From Mangifera indica (Eukaryota > Streptophyta > Magnoliopsida > Sapindales > Anacardiaceae), in assembly GCF_011075055.1 (NCBI RefSeq), contig NC_058149.1:13646449-13710448 (forward strand): DNA of 64,000 nt. The letters are read 5' to 3'. Position 1 is the first letter of the stretch, and each line of letters opens with the position of its first letter. The translations under genes and the position numbers were made by a program. The notes below the pieces were generated by a model that saw only the letters and a list, made by a program, of their open reading frames with translations, made no database searches and was not told where the DNA came from. Below are positions 47,891 through 59,029 of the stretch, one piece after another.

Positions 47891-49315
47891 CCTTGAGAGC
47901 TACAGCATTTAGGTCTTCTCACTGCACAAGAAAGATATTCAGAATTTCATAATGCAATGACAATAGTTTGGTATTGAAATTGCAGCACATTTTACCGGAA
48001 CAAATTGCTCATTGTAAGGTCCTTATCTTCTCATTGTATACATTCCCAAGTCAGCCAGGCACAAAATGGAAAAGCTTAAGTAATACAATGATATTAAGGG
48101 AAGATTGAAGTCAAGAATTGTGGGCAATGTGAGGTCTCTCTCTCCCTGTAAGAATCAATCTGCTACCGTAATTGTAAAAGCAACATGCCATAGCCAGCCA
48201 CTGAGATAAAATGGGTCCTAATTAAGGACAAACCTCAATAATTCTAACAGTAAATCAAAATTTGTCCTCTGCAACCTGCAAACACTATTGTAAGATATAT
48301 TGTTTTTGCGCGCTGGGATAGTCGCGTGCATGCATGCAAAACCATCAGTCTCTGATCGCTACAATTGCATGCCATGTCAAGCCAATCTATGGTACTTGCT
48401 TTGAAACGCCTCTGAATTCATCTTTCTCCCTCCAGCACCACCCGTTTCTTCTTCGTGCATTGCACGCGCTGCCTTGGAAGGACAAACCAGGATGACCAAT
48501 GTGAGAAAATGTTTTTTAAAAAAAAAAAATCAATTGTATTAAATAGATCAAATATCAAATCGAGTGACTTACTACATAATTGAAGAGTTTTATCGTAAAA
48601 TATAATTAAAAAATATTTAAATTTATGTATTCATATAGTTTATCACTTAAAATATTTTTGAGAATGAGAAAATATAAGATTTTTTAATAAAAATTTTATT
48701 TAAATTGAATTATTTTTTTAAAATTAAACAAATTAAATTTTAAAAAATTGATTTTATAATTATTTAATTAAATAAATCATAAATTTAATTTTAAAATATG
48801 ACAAGATTTGAATTAAACTCTTTAATGCTGAAAAGTCCTTGTTTGTCACTAGGTACTAACCATTGAAGGTTAGGAATTGCGAGGTTGCTGATATGAGAAG
48901 AAAGGCCATGCAATCTTCTGGTCTCCGGTGCAAAATGCTCAGAAGAAAATAGGTGACGTAAGTAATCAGAATGGCTTTTCCGCGTGCTTGGAAAGCGTGT
49001 GATGGAGATCTTCGAATTGAATGAAAGAAGAAAGATCCAAATTTGACTATGGCGGCAGAGGGCTTAGTCGGTTGCACCGTCAATGGCAGCGAGTGGGAGA
49101 CGTTACAATAGTAACATGGCGCAGATCTGTCAATTCCATTCTGAAAGCTTCGTACAATAGGGGCTCAGAGCCCCATCATTGTCTCAATAATCAGCGTGAA
49201 AGAGAGAGACACACACAGAGAGACTCCATTTCATATCCAAGCAAACAAAGTTCAGTGATTGATTGATCCATGGATGCTGCCCGTTTCAGATACTTCTGCG
49301 TTTCCTTCTCATATA
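47891..49315. other. Intergenic segment of more even base composition, no gene assigned
   Basis: 48280-48500 has GTGCATGCATGCAAAA (a TGCATGCA RY-type palindrome) and mixed composition. 48840-49310 includes a 20-codon frame (MAAEGLVGCTVNGSEWETLQ, 49049-49111) and an MDAARFRYF start at 49270 that stops soon after. These could be gene relics but no family was recognised. 48520-48830 is A+T-rich. Confidence 0.35.
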
Positions 49316-50370
49316 ATTATGAATTGGGTTAGGAATAGAATTAATATTAATGATGTAGTGTTATATAATATATAAATAATAAATCAAATATAATCAAAAT
49401 TATATCAAATAAAAATATATTTAATACTTTTTCATAGTTATAACGAAGAGCTCTTAAAATTTTAACTAGAGATAAAAACTAAAAAGTTAATTACGTCAAC
49501 AGATAGAGATAACATAACAAAGAAAAAGACTAAACTAATATTGGTTGGACTTCAAATGGCTAGAGAAGAAGGAAAGATGTTGTTAAAATGAGAATCACAA
49601 ACCTTTGAAGGTAACGAGGGTAATAGAAAAATAAAACCGTAATAGACAAACCAACAATGACTCAAAAAAGCTTTGAATTAACCATCAAAAGAAAAAAAGA
49701 GACCAATAATGAACAGAAAACTTGGTCAAATCCGATGATAAATAAAGGTTAGGATGTCGTTAGTACAAGAGAGAAGACCACTAATAAGAGAAAGACGAGA
49801 GCAAGTACTCAATTGTGTGAAAAATGAGAGCAAAGACTTAATCGTAAGAGAGACAAGAGTAAGAGTTCAATCGTGAAAGAGACAAGAGAAATGGTTCAAT
49901 CGTGAGAGAGACGAAAACATGTGCTCGATCGTGAGAGAGACGAGAGCAAAGGGTTGATTATGAGAGAGAAGAGAGCAAGGGTTCAATCATCAAAGAGACA
50001 AGAGCACGGGGTGGGGAAAAAACTAGTTCTCAAGACTGAAGACCACAGGAGTACATTAACCTCTTTGATAACATATAAAATTATGAATTAGACTATGAAT
50101 CGAATTAATATTATTAACGAAATATTATATAATGTATAGTATTACAATATAATCAAAACTAGAATTTTAATCTTATGAAATAGAAAAAATAATAAATGAT
50201 TAAATTTGAAACCTAATTTTATAAAATAGAAAAATAATAAACAACTAAATTAAAATTTTAATTCTATAAAATAATAAAAATAATAAATAACAAATCAAAA
50301 TCAGATTCAACCAAAATCAAATTAAATAAGAATCAAATTTGATATCAAATTGAAATATGTTTAACACTGC
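49316..50370. repeat. 1.05-kb unit bounded by diverged direct repeats
   Basis: AATTATGAATTGGGTTAGGA at 49316 recurs as AATTATGAATTAGACTATGA at about 50082, followed on both sides by GAATTAATATTA and TTATATAAT. The right copy is longer (to about 50370), as if the left one lost its middle. This could be the ends of a degraded small LTR element; no primer site was found. The interior carries the 29-bp minisatellite. Confidence 0.4.
49791..50011 (+). repeat. 29-bp minisatellite, seven units plus a partial unit
   Basis: Units start at 49791, 49820, 49849, 49878, 49907, 49936, 49965 and (partial) 49994, all exactly 29 bp. The consensus is approximately AGAGACGAGAGCAAGGGTTC followed by AATCGTGAG. 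The third and fourth units are nearly identical; the first, second and last are most diverged, the usual pattern of internal homogenisation. No coding role is apparent. Confidence 0.85.
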
Positions 50371-50919
50371 ATGCCAGGACAAAACAAATCAATGGGTCGG
50401 AAAAGAGAACCAGCCGAAGCAATGACGTATGAACAAGCAAGCGACGAAATTGGCAACTGGAAAAAATACTAAAAGCGGGTTCTTGACAAGCTTACTAAAT
50501 TGCCAAGATTACGGACTTGTTTCTATTTTGGCTTAAGACAAAACTTGGCTACTCATTTTAACTTCCACTGTGCAGTGTTCGAGCAGTGAGAACGTTCATG
50601 GAGCTTACGCAAACACTATGCAAGTTTAAAATTTTCCGCTAACGTTTGTCAGAACCTCATCATCTGAAAGTCGACCTCCTTTGACCTGGGTTGTAAAGTA
50701 GTTATTGGTGGTATGTTTCAGCTGAGAAAGTTGTGTCTATAGGTTTAATATAGATTTAATTTTATAATAAGAAGGAGAATATGACAAGATTAGATTAAGA
50801 AGAGTGGAGAATGATTAATTGTGATGAAAAAATGAAGGGCGGTTAAGCTCTGATGAAAGCTGCCAGCACAGTAAGCAAAGAAGGTGGTGGATTCAGCACT
50901 CTACACATTAATTTGTAAA

Positions 50920-51769
50920 GGCCAAAGGACATGTACCCACCCAAGTTATGTTCGTTCCTCCGACTTATATTTATTAATTTTTAAAAATTTAAAAATTTAT
51001 TTATTAATAATAAAAATTAATAATATTAACAATAAAATTATTATTTAATTAATAATATTAAAAAAATAAAAATTTATCTTTTTTTCATTTTTAACCTTAA
51101 AAAATTAACAAATTTTCTTACATAAAAATTTAAAAAGTTATATTTATCTTCTATTAGGGTTTTCAATTTCTTTCATTTTTCTTCGATGATTGGAGCCAAT
51201 CGAGAGTCTCATCAACCTATCCTTTACTTGCCTTTAATGACCTTGACCGAAGAAAGATTGAAAGATGATGAATTGACAGACAACTGAACTCATCCACGAA
51301 GGGCATCAATAGATGAATCAACTGTGATTTCATTGGATTAGGTAGTGATTCAATTAGATTCAGAGGTGGAAATCTAAATCTGACTAAATGGTTGTTGAAT
51401 CCAGCGAAATCATGATCGATTTGTCCATCGAAGGCCTTTGTGGATGTGTTCAACCATTTGTTGGTCTGTTGTTTTTTAGTTAGGGTCATTGACGACAGGT
51501 AAAGGATGCACTAATGAGGCTCCCGGTTAGCTTTGATAACCGGAGAAGAAGAGAGGAAATTGAAAACCCTAGCAAGGGAAAAATGTAACTTTTTAAACTT
51601 TTGGGTGAGAAAAAATTATTAGTTTTTTAGGGTTTAGGGTAAAAAAAATTTAGAACTATCAGATTTATTTAACTTTAACGGCTAACGGGTAGGTTTTTAA
51701 ATTTCTCAAAATTAATAAGAGGAAATGTGGGAAAAGAATAAACCTTGGGTGGCAATTAGTCCTTTGGCT
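50920..51769. mobile_element. MULE-like MITE with ~70-bp inverted ends (850 bp)
   Basis: Left end GGCCAAAGGACATGTACCCA, right end (minus strand) AGCCAAAGGACTAATTGCCA; both continue through CCACCCAAG to a TTATTAATTTT block. A 9-bp target duplication with one mismatch flanks it (ATTTGTAAA at 50911-50919, ATTTGTAAC at 51770-51778). Nine-base duplications and G-starting long inverted ends are typical of Mutator-like elements. The middle (51180-51560) is less A+T-rich and has a 90-codon minus-strand frame with no recognised domain, possibly captured host sequence. Confidence 0.78.
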
Positions 51770-51778
51770 ATTTGTAAC

Positions 51779-52591
51779 GACCAAATTTATATGGATAAAG
51801 TGATAATATGTTAAGATGTAACATACCATTCTAAATTAAATATAAAATAATATTATTATTGAAAATTAATTTAATAATCATTTTTTATAAATTATTTTAG
51901 AACATTTGACTTCTAACTTTGAATGTGAGAAAAAGTTTTCATACGAGCTAAGTATTGTTGGGTTAAACATAACTCAATATGATTAATATAATACTTAACC
52001 AATAGTTATAACTCATAGAGATCAAGAGAGTTGTAACTCAAGCTCAAGATATGAATTAATGACTCGAACTCAACTCAAAAAATTACATAAAATCTTATAG
52101 TTTATATGTTTATCAATTATCTCTCATATTCGAAGTTCAACTTTGGTTTTATGTGTGAATTTTAAAAGATAAAGATTTAAAAGTTTGGGGATAAATGAAA
52201 GATTTAAGAGATTGGATATACAATTTTGGTGTTAATACAAAATTCAAACTTAGTTTATTGGAATTATACAATTCACCTTAGGCCGTGAATTCACCAAACT
52301 GAGTAACAATCTATTTGAACTGTTCAAGTTTACACTCGGTTCGATAATAACTGAGCTAAGCCTTAATAACATTTTTTTTCTCGTATAAGATTTGAAATAA
52401 GTTAGATAATGGCATTAATTTATACAAAGATTAAAAAAAAAAAAAAATACATGATGACAAGAGGTGAAGTGAAACCCCGAGGCAAAATTGTGCATCTACA
52501 GGAAACAAGAGATCAGGGTAAAAAGGTAAAAACAAGTCAGTCAGAACTCGATAACAAATAATTACCCAATCTAAAAAAAAAGAAAGAAACC
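51779..52591. other. Intergenic and YUCCA 3' flank, no gene seen
   Basis: About 810 bp, A+T-rich, with GAACTCAACTCAAAAA-type words. The last ~150 bp before 52592 probably belong to the 3' UTR of the minus-strand YUCCA gene. Confidence 0.5.
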
Positions 52592-54407
52592 CTAGGAAAA
52601 AACCACATTTTCCGTGTTTCTTTCTTTATCACGAAATTTGGTTAGTAAGATGACATGGGCATCTTTGCAGTCCTTGCTTTTCCTCCATTGCTCAGCAATG
52701 TCTTGAGAAATCTTAACAGCTTCGAAACTTGTTCCTTGAAGTCCTCTTCTTGTAAACCCAACTGTATATAATCCATTATCTCCTTTCCACCCATTTGGAA
52801 ACGGTGTTTTTGGCATCCCATCCTTGGTGAAAAAATCATCTCCCTGCATTTTGCACATCCATATTAATTTCTACTTGATGCCCAGATTCCATTTTGATGA
52901 GTTCTTTCTAGGAAAAGTTCAGAATAGACAGTTTGTAGGTTTGCTCAAGCAAAATGGGTCATCAGAAAACACAATATTTGATGAAAGCTACATAAAGAAC
53001 AATTTTTTTCTTCTGGATATAAAAGGGGCACGTAGAAAAAGCGGAAGCACCCAAACAGACCCAACTGGTTTTATTCTTTTTTGCATGAAGAAAAGAAGGG
53101 ATTTGTAGGTTTCTGGCTCTCTGTGCATGTGTCCAAGACAGAAAGTGATAGGTGATTCACAACATGATAGAGCTAAAACTAAACAAATGTAACAACTCAT
53201 GTTTACCTTGAGCCAGGAAGGCACATTGCTTTTGTACCCAGTTGCTAAGATTACAGAATCAATCTCCTTCTCTTGTCCATCCGTGAATCTGGCTACATTT
53301 TGTGTCATCTCTTTTACACCTTCCATCACCTGCAAACGCCATCAACATTTAGCAAAATACTCAAGCAAAGCTGTTTCAGAAAAGTATTTACTTTGCGCCA
53401 CAAAGGTTTGTTTTTGCTTGGTGGTAAGGTTACCTTGATTTTACCAGATTTTATCTGTGAAAGTGTTCCAACATCCAGCACTGGTGTCTTTCCGGTGATG
53501 TTCTTGAGTTCAATTGGGCCTGTTTTGGGACGCCGGAGACCCAATTGGTCTGTGTTGCCTAAGGTGAATTTTGCTATTAATAGCAGTATTTTGTCTACCA
53601 GCCTTATAGGAAGCCATTTAAGCAGTGCCATGGCTATACCAAATGTTGAAAAACCAAACATTTCTCTGGGTAGAACATGTACCTGTACCACAGAAATACG
53701 CAGTAATTTATCAAACAAAGTTCCTTTACTCTCAGAGGAATAAAAAAGAGAATTGAAAAAGTGATACTTACAGTGTTTCTAACAACCATATGAGGAATTG
53801 CATGGTATCTACAAAGGTCTAAACTGACTTCCATGCCAGAATTACCACAACCAACAACCAAAACTCTCTGGTTTCTAAAATCAGAGCCACACTTATACTC
53901 ACTGGTGTGAACAACAGGGCCATTAAACTTTTCAATCCCAGCAATTTCAGGTATCACAGGCTCACCATTTTCTCCAGTGGCAACAATCAACCATTTAGAA
54001 ATGTACTCAAAATCCTGAGTTTGCACCTTCCAAAAGCCACTGGAATGATCAAAAACAGCTTGTTGCACAGCTTGCTTGAACCGGGGTTGGATTGAGAAGT
54101 GCGACGCATATGACTCAATGTAAGCAATGAACTGGTGCTTTGTTGGGTATTTGGGGAAGTTTTCAGGGAAACCAAGAAGTGGAAGCTCACAGAAGTGTTT
54201 TGGAAGATGGAGTTTAAGACGATCATAAGTTTTGTGTTGCCATAAAGAAGCTATACAGTCACATTTCTCAAGAATCAAAGAGGGTACACCTTGTTGAGAA
54301 AGGCAAGCAGAAACTGCTAAACCAGAAGGCCCTGCACCTACTATAATAGGTCCATCAACAAACACACACTTTTCTAGTTTATCTTCTTGATCTTTACAAG
54401 AACCCAT
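52592..54407 (-). CDS. YUC: YUCCA flavin-containing monooxygenase (YUC1/YUC4 group)
   Basis: Four exons on the minus strand: 54407-53772, 53682-53434, 53329-53207, 52843-52592; all phase 0; 419 residues. FAD site GAGPSG at 24-29, NADPH site GCGNSG at 186-191, and the FMO ATGY motif at about 324-327 ([15 protein letters not shown]). Further family blocks are [37 protein letters not shown] and [25 protein letters not shown] enzymes convert indole-3-pyruvate to indole-3-acetic acid, the last step of the main auxin pathway, in the cytosol or at the ER; no membrane segment is evident here. The start chosen is MGSCKD, like the short N-terminus of YUC4; an in-frame ATG five codons upstream (54422) is possible. 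Neighbouring LEUNIG and TIFY8 match the YUC1 locus of Arabidopsis, so orthology to the YUC1/YUC4 pair is likely; which one cannot be settled by eye. Confidence 0.93.
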
Positions 54408-54422
54408 GTAGTAAAATCTCAA

Positions 54423-56089
54423 GAAAGACAGAAAAAGATAATCAAAGAAAGCAAAAGTAGTGAAAAAGATAATGAAAAGAAGCTACTTTTCTTCGTAAAC
54501 CCGTGTTGCTTTGGTTTCTTGGAGATGGGAAGCGAATCAAGGCGCAGAGCAAAGACAGAGGCAGAAGCAGAAGGGTAATATGAATACGGAGATTTAAATG
54601 CATGGAAGAGGTGAAGAGAGGTTTAAATGGAAGCGTGAAGGTAAAAGAAACGATTTGGTTTTGGTTATGGTAGGCTTCTTCCTTCTCAAGGCTTTCTTTC
54701 TTTCTGTCTTTTTCTCTGTGGCAGAGTCTTTTGGGGTGGAGTGGGCAATGGCGAAGCGGATGATATAAATACACTTATAAAAACCTTTTACTTCTTTTTT
54801 TTTTTTTTTAACCCAATGGGCAGAATTCGATTACCACTTTGATCTTCATGTCAATAAAACTTTAGAGGAATTAGTTCAACAATTTATTGTTAACACCTTC
54901 TGCTTTAATACATGTATGTTAAAGAGTGTTAGTTTATATATTCAAATATATTTTGAAGGGGTATAAGGTCGAAAATAAATCCATTAGTTCAATGTTTGAA
55001 TAAGTTATTTGTATATATTTTTCAACATTTAAACTCATATATAAGTTTATATTCGAATCGAATTAAATTTAAATTTATGTTTGATTGAATTCAAACCAAT
55101 TATGAATAGTATAATTTAAATTTAGATACAAACACAGTAAATTCTATTCAAATCAAGTTTAAGTTTGATTTAACTTTAAAAAAATTGAACTCAAACTTGC
55201 CTTTATTATCGAACTAATCTCAAATTTGACTTAATTGATATTAAAATAATACCATTTTAATAAATATTAATTAAAATAATATCATTTTAATCGTTTTAAA
55301 ATGAATTAACCTAACTCATAAATATAATAAATTAAATATCTCTAAATTTAAATTAGATAATATTATATTTTCAAGCTTTATCTTAAGCTTATATAAAAAT
55401 AAGTTATTTTAAACACAATCGAATTGAATTAACAATCAAACTAGTTGAAACCAAAGGATACAATATGTAAATTAAAATCTTTGTAAAGATGAACATATAG
55501 GCGCGAGCGAGGGCGGACATGATGAAATGGGGTAATGCAAATGCCAGGTGTCCGTACAAAATAGTTGTTGCAGGAGAGGAAGCAAACACTTCGGCTGTCC
55601 GATGGTGGATTTTGATCCCGTTTGTGCCAAGTGGCATGCTCTCGTGACACGATCAAGACTCTTTGAGCAGAAAAACTAAGATAATTTCGTTGACCTGCCT
55701 GTAAAATTGACTATATACTTTATTATATAAAATAGCACTGTTAAAAAGATGGTTACCTAGATGTTTCAGACACCGAAACAGAAAGAAAGAAGTGTGAAGG
55801 AAAGAAGGTAGAAGGAGGCTGATGGTCGGTGCATACATGTACCGGCCTCACCGAAATTCATGGGTAGTCTAACTCCTGCTGGCTTTCTATGAACTTGCAT
55901 CTTCACTTAATTTAGTTATTTTTTTTACTTTTAAATATTTCATTTTAATAATTTTAATGGCGGTTTTCATGAGAATATTCGTAGAATATACTCCAACCAA
56001 AGGGCCAAACTGTGCAGCAGGGCGTGTGGTGCGGATAAATGAGGATATTAATTAAAATATATGCTAACATTTTCTTGTAAATTTTTGTA
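54423..56089. other. YUCCA 5' leader/promoter and repeat-rich upstream region
   Basis: 54423-54780 is of mixed composition and likely holds leader and proximal promoter. 54840-55440 is GAATTTGAACTC-type repeat debris. 55440-55870 is of more even composition (minus-strand frames of 71-77 codons there show no family signature). No further gene was recognised. Confidence 0.45.
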
Positions 56090-56735
56090 GACAAATTTAT
56101 AATGATTTTATTTTTTTATATAAATTTAATTTTATTTTTAATAATACATTTCTCAACTAATTATGTTATCTTCTCAATTAATTATGTCAGTTTGATATAG
56201 TTTTTTTTTACATCCTTTGAATATACTATATTTGATAAGTTATGATTCAAAGAATCAAAAACTTATTCAGAAATTGATCAATTTTTGTTTTAATACAGAT
56301 CAAAATAAAAAAGATGAACATAAATGCAATGGATGGTTCAAATGTGAGCAGGTGCGTGCAGGTGTATTCGGGTGCGTGCGAGTGTGCATATGTGTGTTCG
56401 GATGCGTGCAGGTGCTTTCGAATGTGCACAGATACACAAGGGTGCGTGTGGGTACGAAGAAGTGCGTGCATCCGCTTGCACTCACACCTATTCTTTGTAT
56501 TTATGTTCATTTTTTTATTTTGATCTGTATTATACCAAAAATTGTTATATTTTTAAAGAAGTTTTTAAATTTTCAGATCATAACTTATTAAACATAAAGT
56601 ATGTTTTGGAAGAAAAGATTGTTAAAAAAATATATCAAATTCAATATAATTAATAGAAATAAATATTATTAGAAACGAAATTAAATTTATTTAAAAAAAA
56701 TAAAATCACTTAAAGTTTACTTTAAAATGTTTAAG
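56090..56735. mobile_element. Foldback (hairpin) element with ~240-bp arms
   Basis: The left arm (about 56090-56334) and right arm (about 56496-56735) are inverted copies. The inner 55 bp are almost identical (TAATACAGATCAAAATAAAA then GATGAACATAAAT against its complement), and similarity continues outward through ATAAGTTATGAT and [18 protein letters not shown] blocks with more mismatches. The 160-bp loop is a decamer repeat. Long overlapping open frames on both strands here (56217-56653) arise from this symmetry and are not genes. It lies about 1.7 kb upstream of the YUCCA start. No target duplication was identified, so the exact ends are uncertain. Confidence 0.75.
56342..56471. repeat. GT-rich decamer repeat forming the hairpin loop
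   Basis: Thirteen consecutive 10-bp steps, most starting GTG or ATG (for example GTGCGTGCAG, GTGTATTCGG, GTGCGTGCGA, ATGCGTGCAG, GTGCTTTCGA). Its G+C content is far above that of the A+T-rich arms. Alternating purine-pyrimidine GTGCGTGC stretches are of Z-DNA-prone type. Confidence 0.7.
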
Positions 56736-57863
56736 TGAAAACTTTCGTGCGTTTTTTTATTAATATTCCGGATAAATATAAAGCTGAATTATTAACTTAA
56801 GGGCTGATATATAGTGGATATAGTGTCAGTTTTTGGATTCAAGATTTTGTCTGTATAAACTAAGCGGTTCAAATTTGAAAAAACAATTCGGGTCAAATAA
56901 GAATTTTTTGTTAAACCAAAATTAACTGCTGTGCTAGCTCTTATTACTCTATAATAACTTGATAAATTAATTTGGAGCTGGATAGCTCGGTCCATGTGCT
57001 GCAAAATTCAATTGCTTAGGTTGGTAGGCTAAGCAAATGCACATGCAAATGACGACATAGCAATCCAATAAACATTTAAACAATTACATGAATGAATCTA
57101 CTATTCCTGATAGGGATAGATTTGATAACTTAGTTTGATTTGTTTATTTAATAACGTTATTTATTTATTTTATAATATTATTTATTTTTTTATTGATACT
57201 ATTTATACTGTTAATAAATCATTTAGTGACACGGTATGTCAGTTTGAATCAAACATTACGGCTTTCATCTAAACTCAAATTGGCTTCAAAGTTGACGGAG
57301 ATGGATCTAACTCCCAACAACTGAATAAAACCACATAAGAAGCACAATAAAGCTACTTGGAGTCAATGTAGATAGAGACACAGATCCAACGAAGTCAGTC
57401 AAAGATTACATTTTAGATAGAGACATAGATCTACCCATTTCCCTTTCTGTTTTTCCCTGTCAGATTTCCCGACCAAATTCTTTTTTTTTTTCTACGTTTG
57501 CTACAGAAGAAACACAACACAACGATAATGTAAAATGTTTTCTCGAAGATCTAGAGAGAAAAAAAGAGAAGAGGCATTCAGTAAAGTAAGTTTGGTTGGT
57601 GAATCTGAAAGGATTGCCTCACCACAAAACAAATAAAATTAGGGTTAATAATAATATGGATATATGCATTTAATTGGTTGGTAATGTTATGTGTGCATGC
57701 AGCAGCTATGTAGCTACAATATTAATTATTTTTGAAGCCCAACCTACAACACCCAGGGGCAAATTATTTATATAAATTATTATTGCATTTGCTGCCTCTC
57801 CGGCTACTTTGTAACTTAATATACATAATTTTATTTCAATTATTTTGTAAGCATGATGGATAA
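56736..57863. other. Intergenic, no gene seen
   Basis: Mixed and A+T-rich sequence. 57290-57650 is more even in composition, with a duplicated TAGATAGAGACA word (near 57368 and 57415), but no coding exon, RNA gene or bounded element was recognised. Confidence 0.45.
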
Positions 57864-57871
57864 GTCAAATC

Positions 57872-58177
57872 TAGGGTTGGATTCGAACTGAACCCATTCG
57901 AACTCAAGCTTAAACTCGATTTGAATGAGCCCGAAACAAGCCAGCCCTAACTGAGTTCGAGCTATTTGTCAAATTTTTCAATTAAAAATTTTGATACAAA
58001 ACGATGTTATTTTAATTATTATTTATTAAAACGACGTCGTTTTAATAACGAAAAACAAGTCAAATTGAATTTGAGTTGAGTTCAAACTTGGCTTTCATGA
58101 GCTCAAGCTCGAACTAGAGCTTAGCTATATATAAACCGAGCTGAGCTTGAGCTTGACTCGGCTTGAATCCAACTTTA
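57872..58177. mobile_element. hAT-like MITE, copy 2 (306 bp)
   Basis: Ends TAGGGTTGGATTC and (minus strand) TAAAGTTGGATTC, flanked by a perfect 8-bp target duplication GTCAAATC (57864-57871 and 58178-58185). The interior matches the copy at 641-945 on the opposite strand, including AAACGACGTCGTTT palindromes and CTCAAGCTCGAAC runs. Less degraded than copy 1, so it probably inserted later. Confidence 0.85.
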
Positions 58178-58189
58178 GTCAAATCGTTC

Positions 58190-58512
58190 TATTCAAATAT
58201 CAATAACATTATGTATATCTAATTTTAAATATTTAATTGAATATTAAAAAATATTTAATCACATAATAAGATATTATTAATTATAATATTTAATTGAATA
58301 TTTAAAAATAAATATACATAAGATTACTCTTTACATATTTTATTTATAAGATAGTTTGGGATTTAATAGCTATCATACAAGGTAAATCCTTAACAGATTT
58401 GATGAAATGATTATGAATTTGATTATTATATTTTAAAATATACTAGTTGACAAGTCACGCTGATTCTTCCGTTACCAAAAAAAAAAAAGTACTTTGATAT
58501 AATTTTCAACAA
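58190..58512. repeat. A+T-rich inverted-repeat segment
   Basis: 58200-58345 is dominated by [20 protein letters not shown] palindromic words related to the 168-bp MITE family, too degraded to bound. The remainder is unremarkable A+T-rich sequence. Confidence 0.4.
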
Positions 58513-58819
58513 GGCCAAAAAACTATGTCCCGCCAAAGGTTTGGTGCAAACTATGTCGTCTTCGCCATTGTCTCTAACAATTGGTAGCTGTTACAAAAAC
58601 CTTAGAGAAAAAATATTGATATTTTAAAATTTGGGTTTGGAAAAAGTAAGATAAAATTATTAGTTTTTAAACTTGGTATGATAAAATATGATAAATTTAT
58701 AGTTTTTAAAATATTTTTAATAAATAATAATTTTATCCCTGATAGTTATAATAAAATTTATCAGAAAGTTAGATCTCTAGATTTTTAAAAGTTATTGGAT
58801 AGGAAATGGTCATTTGGCC
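58513..58819. mobile_element. MULE-like MITE, short copy (307 bp)
   Basis: Ends GGCCAAAAAACTATGTCCC and (minus strand) GGCCAAATGACCATTTCC, flanked by a 9-bp duplication with one mismatch (TTTCAACAA at 58504-58512, TTTCAACTA at 58820-58828). It shares CTTAGAGAAAAAATATTGAT with the element at 1387-2104. Same family as the 850-bp element at 50920. Confidence 0.75.
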
Positions 58820-59029
58820 TTTCAACTATTATAAATTTCTTTTCACAATGCCTGGGTGTATAATGATGCTCTCTTGGTGTAAAAATATTCAGACGGCAAA
58901 TCTTGGGTGGGAAATTGTTAGTCACTAAAATGTCAAGGACAAAATTTTTTTTTATTGTTTATACAAAATTAAATTTGTAGATATATACAGAAATATTTTA
59001 CTAGTGATATCCTGCGTCTTGTGAGATTA

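Noticed and set aside
48280..48500. Possible miRNA precursor around TGCATGCATGC
   Set aside because: The palindrome is short, no long stem could be paired by eye, and no known plant miRNA sequence was recognised.
49021..49266. 81-codon plus-strand frame, and the reverse 48856-49083 frame
   Set aside because: Arg/His-rich and Ser/Phe-rich shadows of the same non-coding segment, with no homology I can name.
51217..51489. 90-codon minus-strand frame
   Set aside because: Lies entirely inside a MULE-like MITE; no domain recognised.
56217..56653. Overlapping long open frames on both strands (up to 124 codons, Cys/Val- or His/Thr-rich)
   Set aside because: They come from the inverted-repeat arms and the stop-poor GT-rich decamer loop; no codon bias or family.
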